Shown piece by piece: positions 56,872 to 64,000 of a stretch of DNA of 64,000 nucleotides. The notes beneath the pieces are model-generated. The model worked only from the letters and a program-made list of their open reading frames with translations. It searched no databases and was not told the origin of the DNA. Both the position numbers and the translations under genes were made by a program. This DNA is from Straminergon stramineum (Eukaryota > Streptophyta > Bryopsida > Hypnales > Calliergonaceae). The stretch is from NCBI GenBank assembly GCA_963920665.1, contig OY987273.1, forward strand, positions 9,302,501 through 9,366,500, given 5' to 3'. How positions within the stretch are numbered: position 1 is the first letter of the stretch; each line of letters starts with the position of its first letter.

Positions 56872-57605
56872 TACGCTAATACGTTGTCCTCCTCAGACAA
56901 TTCAATTGCCCCTACAAGATTTGCTACCTCTAGAGAATCGGGACAAATTGTCAGAGCAATCAAGCCGGCACTCTTTGACATGGTGGTGATGAAGGCATAT
57001 GTTCTATCCACAACCTCCCGCTTTGCTCTTGCTTCTTTTTATAATACGATTTTCCATCCTCGTTTATCTATAACATCTGAGAAAAAAACTTGTGTGGCCT
57101 AGCTAGGGAAAATGAAGGACTCTGTCATCCTAAGAAACATGTGCCGAAAGTTCACAACTAAGAAATCAGCATCATCTTGGGTATATGTTGCATTCCCACG
57201 ATTGTCTTAGGCCTTTATCCAGTTACATTGCAAAAGAATGATCTGTGTATTGAGACCTCCATAATCCAACAACAATATATCTTACACCACCCCTACATAA
57301 TTGACAGATAAATCCTCAACATTCTCACTAGGCAATTTGAAAACCGATGCCACGCCACTGTTGTAGCTTTGCATTCGTGCACTAGTTTCGTTGTCCACGC
57401 GGAAGTGGTTATTGAAGGCGGTGATCTGGAAGTACCTCCTGGCTCTTTGGGATGGCTTTGTGCTTAGCAATAAGCAATCCCAGTCCTCTGGCTTTCGAAG
57501 ATCCAAATTAGAATTCTGGACAGCACTCACTATCCAGTCCACCAATGTTGAAGTGGATGGATTCACACTTTGTTCATCCCTCCATTTAGTGCAAGACCCA
57601 TTCAT
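56872..57605 (-). pseudogene. CACTA transposase gene, C-terminal DUF4216-type part
   Basis: Minus strand. The frame 57605-57282 ends ITAFNNHFRVDNETSARMQSYNSGV...VNYVGVV, then a stop, and continues DILLLDYGGLNTQIILLQCNWIKA and DDADFLVVNFRHMF, then TQVFFSDVIDKRGWKIVL down to about 56872. This order (Y.G...I..LDY...LF/QC.W...F..VN...QVF) is that of the DUF4216 region of plant CACTA transposases. Stops at several points show decay. It follows the DUF4218 part at 58738-57962 on the same strand. Confidence 0.75.
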
Positions 57606-57961
57606 TTAAATCATTAAATATTACATGAATGAAAGTGTTCATAGTACCATAAGCTACACATGGACCTACGTTGCAGCACTCCACATGAAAGCCAAGACAA
57701 TATCATGACTTCGAGTCGACTCCAAGAAGTTGACTAGAAGTTGCATTGTACTACTGGGAATTACTCCATGCCAAGTACATGAATTCATCAAGACTCAATG
57801 ACAATTGAATATTAGTCTTTCAATACTTAAAGAGGGCTATGGATCTTGCCCAGGAATCCCATATACTACAGTATTGGTGTATAGGGATCTTCACTTGTGA
57901 ATAATACTGCATAATTATATAAATAAGACTTGCCATCCAATGAAGTGGTTACACGAGGCAC

Positions 57962-58738
57962 TCACGCATAGAAATCTTCTATGACGGTTGGATTCGTCAA
58001 CACATACTCGTGTGCTAAGTCTCGAAGTGCAATGGTCATTAGATATGGCTTCCCTGCGCCTTGCAAGACCTCCTCAGCATCCCCGTACTCTTCGTCTTCG
58101 TCCCACACTTGTCTTTGTGTGAATTCAAACCTTTGGAGGTACACAATAATGAAGCCAATGCGTTCATCTTTCAAATTTCCTTTAGCCATGCACGCCTCAG
58201 GCCGGGCCAGATTTTGGACGAGGTTCTTCAATACTTTGATGTATCGCTCCACTAGATACATCCACCTTATACTAACTGGTCCACACAAGTCTAATTCCGT
58301 AGCTAAATGGTATGGTAGATGGGTCATTATGTTGAAGAAGGATGGGGGAAATTCAATCTCAAGCAATGCCAAGCTCTTGGCGACATCAACTTCTAGTGAG
58401 GCAAAATCACTGGGATTGTAAATCTTGGTGCACAAGTGGTGAAATACCTTGCACATTTGCATGACAACCATGTGAGGCCCAGGTTTCATCAAACCACGTA
58501 GCACTAGCTGTAGAAGTTGTTGCATCAACACGTGGTAGTCGTGGGATTTTAGGCCCCCAAAGTTTTTCTTCCGTATGTACTTCCTGAGGTCAGATGAATA
58601 TCCAATCAGTGTCTTTAGGGACTTGATGCACCCTACAAACTTTTCAAATTCTTCTTCTATCAATACATAGCTGGCTCTTGGCTTCACCATTTTATCGGCT
58701 TTGCGAGGGTGTGGGGTTAGCCAAAGGTGCTTCCACAT
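57962..58738 (-). pseudogene. CACTA transposase gene, DUF4218 part
   Basis: A 258-codon frame on the minus strand with GLKSHDYHVLMQQLLQLVLRG, FPPSFFNIMTHLPYHLATELDLCGPV and RWMYLVERYIKVLKNLVQNLARPEACMAKG, the signature of DUF4218, which follows the Tnp2 core in plant CACTA transposases. It ends at a stop near 57962. It lies between the Tnp2 core (60332-59130) and the DUF4216-like part; introns or decay separate the three. Confidence 0.9.
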
Positions 58739-59129
58739 ATTCCTCCTCTACAAGTCCCTCCTCACCTTCACAATGTCCTTCTTCCTAGTTATAGTTTTTA
58801 GAAAGTTCTTTGACAAGTTCATTTCGTAGTGCATGACGTCTAGCGTGTTGCGAATGAGAAGATCTTGAACATGAGCACAAGAAAAAACAACTTAAGTTTT
58901 AGTGAGTGATCCTCTTGCCAAAAGCAAAGAAGATGCACTTGAGTGATTAGAGGCCTGGCTACCCACATCCAAGTTGCAACAGAGACGCTTTAAAGTCACA
59001 TAACGACACTGCTACTTCAACACTACTTTTGTGTAACTTTGAAGTAACCTAGTAGTTGTGAAAAAGTGGCGTCAAAATCGCATATCATTTTCTATAAAAA
59101 ACCTGTAGCTGTAAATTGAGATTTACCTT

Positions 59130-60332
59130 CTAATATGGCAATCTGAAGAGAATGCTCATGCGCTCCACACCATGAATTTTTGAGGGATCATTTGCACTAC
59201 CCTCTCTATTCCCGGATGCTTTCCATGCCTCATATTCTGTTGCATACACCAGTTGCTCTTCCATTGTGATTGCCGTTGGTTTAGGTTTGTTTTCTATGGC
59301 TCCATTAAAGTGGTTCTTCATTCGTGCAAACCTGTATGGATGTTGCTTAGGTAACCATTGACGTGTCCCACCATAGGTTTGCTTGCCGAGTTCCACGGAA
59401 TGCTCAGTGCCCAAGTTCATGCCACACCATGAACATGCTGAATAGCCTTGATGGGAAAATCCTCTGACAATCCTATAGCTAGGGAAGTCATGTATTGTCC
59501 ACAACAACATGGCGCAAAGTTGAAATACCTTGCAACCTGCATCCTTTGTAACGTTGTATGCAAGAACTCCCGACCACAACTCTAGCAACTCATCAACAAT
59601 AGGCTCCAAGTATATGTCAAACACATCTGCTGTCACGGAGTCTTTCCTAGGAATTAAAAGAGTCAATAGCACAAAGAATTTTTTTGTGAACAACCAAGGG
59701 GGGACATTGTAATTCAAGAAAAGAACCGGCCCTGTTGACCAAGACGACCGGCTCTGTTTGAACGGGTTCACGCCATCTGCGGCCAATGCGAAGTGAACAT
59801 TGCAGGGATCAGTAGCAAAAGTGGGGGCCACATTGTCGTGGAAGTGACGCCAAGCTTTCGAATCACACGGATGCCGAATAAGGCCATCCCCTCCTTCTTG
59901 ATTATTGTGGTTCTCGTGATGCCAAAGTATCAACTTGGATAGAGTTGGACTCCTAAACATTCGCCGTAGATGTGGAATGATTGGAAAATGCTGAAGAACC
60001 TTCAGTGGGAAGGCCTTCCGATCTTCATCTCTAAACCTACGCCCCCACCACTTTAGGTAGCGGATTGCATTAGTGTAATCCCCTCTAAATAGAATACAAT
60101 CTCTTTCACAAGCGTGAATGGTGTTGTATGACAAACCCAACTTGTCTATAAGGGACTTTGCGGTGTGGTAAGTCTTGGGCAAAGCATTATTCTCGGGGAG
60201 AAGATGCCGATTCAAGATGTTGAAGAGTTCGTTCGCACAAATATTGCTAACACCATGCACCGTGCAGAGATTCATCAATAACACCATGGTGGCTAGTTTG
60301 CTTGACCTTGTGCCATCATACAAGGCATCCAT
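59130..60332 (-). pseudogene. CACTA transposase gene, Tnp2 (Transposase_21) core
   Basis: A 400-codon open frame on the minus strand. Features of the Tnp2 core: LPENNALPKTYHTAKSLIDK, IHACERDCILFRGDYTNA, FPLKVLQHFPIIPHLRRMF, LAADGVNPFKQSRSSWS, VPPWLFTKKFFVLLTLLIP, DVFDIYLEPIVDELLELW and LLWTIHDFPSYRIVRGFSHQGYSACSWCG. The usual CPxC pair after the DCI motif is missing. The enzyme would cut and join CACTA ends. No stop lies inside this part, the best preserved piece of the gene. Upstream is the transposase-associated N-terminal part at 60883-60701. Confidence 0.93.
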
Positions 60333-60700
60333 AGACTGCTCTAGCGTAGTTAGGTCGAAATTGTTTCCCCTATCATTATCATTATGCTTCTGCTCTTCTG
60401 CACGCAGTGGATCACTCCTTGCTCTCTATAGTATTGTAGATGTCCATCTCTCTACACTCTTCTTGGATGGAATCTATTGTAGCAAAAGCGGCCAGAACTT
60501 CTTCTTGAAATCTCTCTTGTGAATGGTGTGTCTTCGACAATGTGAGCTGCCTGGTCCACCATGCCTTGAACATCTACTGTGGCATCCAATTCCATTGTGG
60601 GTTCCTTGGGCTCTTTCCAAAACTGCTCCTCCCACTCTTCATCAAAAGAGTCCGTGTTGCCCGGTCCCGTCCATCGTTGTGACCCAGGATCCCTGCCAAA

Positions 60701-60883
60701 CTAGATCAAGTGGTCCCGTACATTCCAAATCAATAGTCTCTTACGGCCCTTGCATCTAGTGTAAGGACAGTGAATTCTCGTGAGGTTTAATTGTGAAGCA
60801 TTTTGCACCTCCCTCATCCACAATCTTTCATCTCGTAACTGTTGCCTCTCAGTACTAGAAAGGGGCCTTCTAGCAGGAATCAT
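60701..60883 (-). pseudogene. CACTA transposase gene, N-terminal transposase-associated part
   Basis: A 60-codon frame with RIHCPYTRCKGRKRLLIWNVRDHLI, fitting the small zinc-binding-like Transpos_assoc domain (C-P-x-x-x-C...H-L) at the start of plant CACTA transposases. The sequence between it and 60332 has no long frame and may be intron or decayed acidic linker. Confidence 0.65.
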
Positions 60884-60889
60884 TGCTTG

Positions 60890-63730
60890 ACTTTAGGGTA
60901 TTAATTTTGATGAGGATAATGAACTACACTCCAGACATGCAAAATCATTAGTGTAATAGCAGAGGGGCAAACATATTGGTTAATTACAGGGTGATGGAAT
61001 GAGCATACTTAGGCATGACTTCTATGTGATTGTGTATAGTCATGATCCAGTTGTCCTTTGCGCACATGACTTATAAATGACTTCTACCAATCGCATCTTA
61101 GTGACAATTATTGTCTATGATTGGCCTCAGCATACATTGACTTAGAGGAATTCTCACTTGCGATGAATGCACTGTAGATTCCAATTCTAAAGTTGAGTTT
61201 TTCAGTACATATAACTTAGTATAGAATTTACTAGTTCATGTCCTAGCTCATGCATTCATTACTTTCGAGTTCATTGAAGGTGCATGATAGTTTGATAGAA
61301 CTAACTCTTAAGGGAACTCTACTCATGAAGAGGGAGGCCAAAAGGGAAGTATGGAGGTAGATAGAATAGAAAATCAGAGGAAACCAAGTGCAGCAAAGAC
61401 GAATAAGAACACCAGAAATGAAAAAGAGCATTTGCCCAATGAAGCAGGGGTTGCACGTCTTTTAGAGAAAAAGGGACAAGGACCTAAGGTCATGTCATAG
61501 CATTATATATGAAGCTTCACTTCAGCTATACATATTGTGTGATCCTCTTCCCATAGTGGGAGGTATTGTAGGCCAGCTTTGGTTGCTACTGCTAGTCTTC
61601 CAAAAATGAGAAGCTCTTCCAAACTAGCTATATTCAAAAAAGCCCATGACATGTTTCTGTTTGCCAATCAATTAAGCATTACAAAATACTATTTCTTCCC
61701 TACAATGTTTTCCATTTCTCTACAATAAGAAAACCACAATTGTCATCATTTTCATTTCATATAATATTACTTTAATTTTGAGGGCAAAAAGTTTGGCAAC
61801 TAGGCAATGAGGGACGGTTCATTATGATCAAAGGGAAACAAAAAGAAACAAGGGGAGTACCTACATAAATGTAGACAACAGCTAGAGAAGAGCGATGAAT
61901 TGTAAAAAACAGACCATAAACCACTATGCTAGAACCAAAAAAATGGGGAGAAAGAGAGAGAGTGCCCAGAATTAGAAAAAAATGACGGTAATTCCACAAC
62001 AATTACGCTATTCAAGTGTACGATAAATGACATGCTAGACAGCAACATCTATGGGGCAACCACACAATGAAGGGGTCAACGGCGGCAATGAAGGGGGCTC
62101 CCTCCGGATATTACATGCCTATCAAGACCAATATGCAAGAGGATTGAAACATAGCAAAACCTAAAACCCCTAACCGTATATTGTGCATGATAAATAAACA
62201 AATTTAGGGAATCAGGAAAATGATGACATCATAAACCCTAAACATGTAATCGCACTGCCAAGTACATTGCACTAAACCCACAGTCATTCTTCATTACCTC
62301 TAACTTCCTAACAATTGTCAACAGTCATGTAGTAACTTAATAATGACTTCCAGGAGTTGCATTGAAGTCACATTTTATGACTTAGAACATCCCTGCAACT
62401 GAAAGAAGCCCAACAATAGTTCCGTTCATTTCCGACACCCTAAGTGGAGACTTAGGGTTGTTAATGAACTCTAATTAATGGCGTAAAGTAGTACTTTTCA
62501 TTTAATGATGAATACCTATCTATAGGTCTAATCGATACAATCTAATCCCCTCCGATCCTTGCTCTTTCACTCATAGCTCTCAAGCCCGATCATAGCAAGA
62601 TTGTGCAACTTGAGGTTGTCAACTCACAAATTAGTCCTCAATAATTAGTACAATTAGATATTAATGCTGAGCCGCCGAAATTACACTCCCTAATCATTGA
62701 GCCCATGTTCCTCTTACAATAGCCTAAGGATACAAATACTAACTTGCCTGGCAATTCCTTCCTGTGGGCTTGCGATGTGGTACTAGTAGCTCCTTCCTCT
62801 AAGCTTGTGATGTCGCGATACACTACGTGAGGACAAAGAGGGTGCAAACGACTCATAGGTGACTTTCACATGCTCATGCGAATTGTGACATAGTCGTTCA
62901 TGATCCCCACACTCCTTCACGCAGTGAAGGCCACGAAGATAAGTGAACGGTATACTAATCATTTCCGTTTTTGGGAATCAACGGCAACCGATGGAGAGTC
63001 CTCCGCTTGAGAAGTCTACGTACAAATTGTGGAGAGATCGGAACGTGGTAGAGGTTCGGGCAAGGATGTAGCCCCTTGTTGAAGCTAGACGTGAAATGTA
63101 AGTACAAAACTCCCCCAATCATTCGGTTTGATCTTGAAAGCAACAACTACCGCTTGTTATAGACACTACAACCACCTTAGCTACATAACATGGATGCTAG
63201 ATGTTGTGTAAGCAGGCAAAAGCAATGCATTCCTTTCCTCTCTGCACGTGACGAGGACAATATACTCTATGTGTGCATGAGTGAAACCTCTTTGTTCTTT
63301 AGTGACATAGGCGGCGGCGTAGTAGGGTTTTTGTCGGCGGTCTTTAAATGCAGAGCGATGCCTTTTATGTTAGTGCCATGGTAGTTGTCCCATTGTCGTG
63401 AGGAAGTCAAATTCTGTTTGTGGTAACTACTTCGCGACAAGTTTACAGTCACATCCGAGTTGCGTACAAGTCGAAGAACATTTAATGCACATTGGCATTG
63501 GGAAATGGAGTGCCTATTTCCACGATAGTGCCATGTGGACCCTATTCCCATTGCGGGCAGTGGAACCCTTGCACCTATGACTCCCGACCCAAACCTCGGA
63601 TGTTTTCTCTCCTCTTGTGCATGGACTAACTGTCCCGATTTTCTTTTGTTGCGCATCCATGATGTTTTGATTTGTTGTCTAAGTATCCACTCAGTCATTA
63701 AGGATCAATCCCTTCTCCATTGGCTTTGCA
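60890..63730. other. No recognised gene; CACTA 5' flank and downstream DNA
   Basis: 61010-62400 holds tgactt/agtcat words and otherwise AT-rich DNA. 62400-63730 shows no convincing gene; the 143-codon minus frame at 63267-63698 has no recognisable domain. Confidence 0.4.
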
Positions 63731-63736
63731 TTGCAG

Positions 63737-63948
63737 GGACAACCTTAACACAAAGAAGGAGGCATCCAACGTTGGGGAAGAGAAGGGAGAGTCACGGAAG
63801 CCGAAGTGGGGCCTTCGAGGACGCAAGAGGAGGAAAGAGCAGAGCGTAGGAGCAGCAAGGAGGTGTGTGTGCTTCGTGGACAACATGAGCAACCACATTG
63901 ATTCCTCCTCCGAGGCAACGGAGTCCGATGACGAGGCCATCGTGAAAG
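63737..63948 (+). CDS. Possible internal exon of an unidentified gene
   Basis: A pyrimidine-rich tract followed by TTGCAG precedes 63737, and AAAG|GTATGA follows 63948, so both ends look like splice sites of one 212-nt exon. The open frame gives a Lys/Arg cluster (RKPKWGLRGRKRRKEQ), a likely nuclear signal, then a Ser/Glu/Asp-rich stretch (SSSEATESDDEA). No domain is recognised. Read straight through, the frame ends at a stop at 63990-63992. The rest of the gene would lie outside the window or in unrecognised upstream DNA. Low confidence. Confidence 0.3.
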
Positions 63949-64000
63949 GTATGATGAATCTCGCAATAGCTTGTTTGCATATGCACCAGTAAGCCACCTT

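Larger units (their letters stand above)
54939..62420. mobile_element. CACTA (En/Spm-type) transposon, right end unresolved
   Basis: Begins CACTAAAAGAAAATAGGGG at 54939, directly after the cut gene. It contains a minus-strand Tnp2-type transposase gene (60883-56872). Repeated words tgactt/agtcat and ttgca lie at 54960-55380 and again at 61010-61160 and 62310-62390, as in CACTA subterminal regions. I found no clear TAGTG end with the matching ttg triplet; tttagtg at 63298-63304 is a weak candidate. The given end is the last subterminal-like repeat and is approximate. A solo LTR is nested at 55677-56797. Confidence 0.65.

Overview
This window looks like nuclear DNA of a land plant with a large, transposon-filled genome. 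The evidence is TTTAGGG-type telomere-like repeats, plant-type hAT transposases (BED + DUF659 + hAT dimerisation), a CACTA element with the plant Tnp2/DUF4218/DUF4216 series, and solo LTRs. I cannot name the species. I recognise no housekeeping gene; almost every coding stretch is a decayed transposon gene.

Layout. 1-2980 is non-coding as far as I can see. 2984-6440 (+) is a decayed transposase-like gene ending in a SWIM-type zinc motif. 6735-6862 is an 18-bp minisatellite. 9274-22253 is a multi-gene hAT element (copy 1) with a 200-N assembly gap. 24080-28640 (-) is a much older relative with the same accessory-gene-then-transposase order. 29100-33020 carries 'gtgacc/gcgacc' repeats, including about eight units of a roughly 240-bp tandem repeat; a SINE-like fragment and a 241-bp near-perfect hairpin follow. 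34392-52934 is the second copy of the multi-gene hAT element, bounded by a perfect 8-bp target duplication TTTAGTAG. 54123-54938 is a decayed gene of unknown family cut by a CACTA element (54939 to beyond about 62400). 63737-63948 may be one exon of a further gene. Two solo LTRs of one family, each with a perfect 5-bp target duplication, sit inside hAT copy 2 and inside the CACTA element.

The system worth attention is the hAT element. Besides a roughly 1100-residue transposase it carries three accessory genes: a roughly 1130-residue protein with an N-terminal Cys/His-containing module, coiled coils and a RING-H2 finger (ORF-A); a divergently oriented protein with the same N-terminal module and a Gly/Ser/Tyr-rich tail (ORF-B); and, in copy 2, a protein-kinase-like gene. 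GC-rich arrays built on CCGTCCGC/GCGGACGG lie upstream of every one of these genes and inside both ends of the element, in an otherwise AT-rich sequence. This suggests shared control and/or binding by the element's own proteins. Both copies are disabled, mostly by different C-to-T-type stops and two 1-nt deletions; two stops near the transposase C-terminus are shared.
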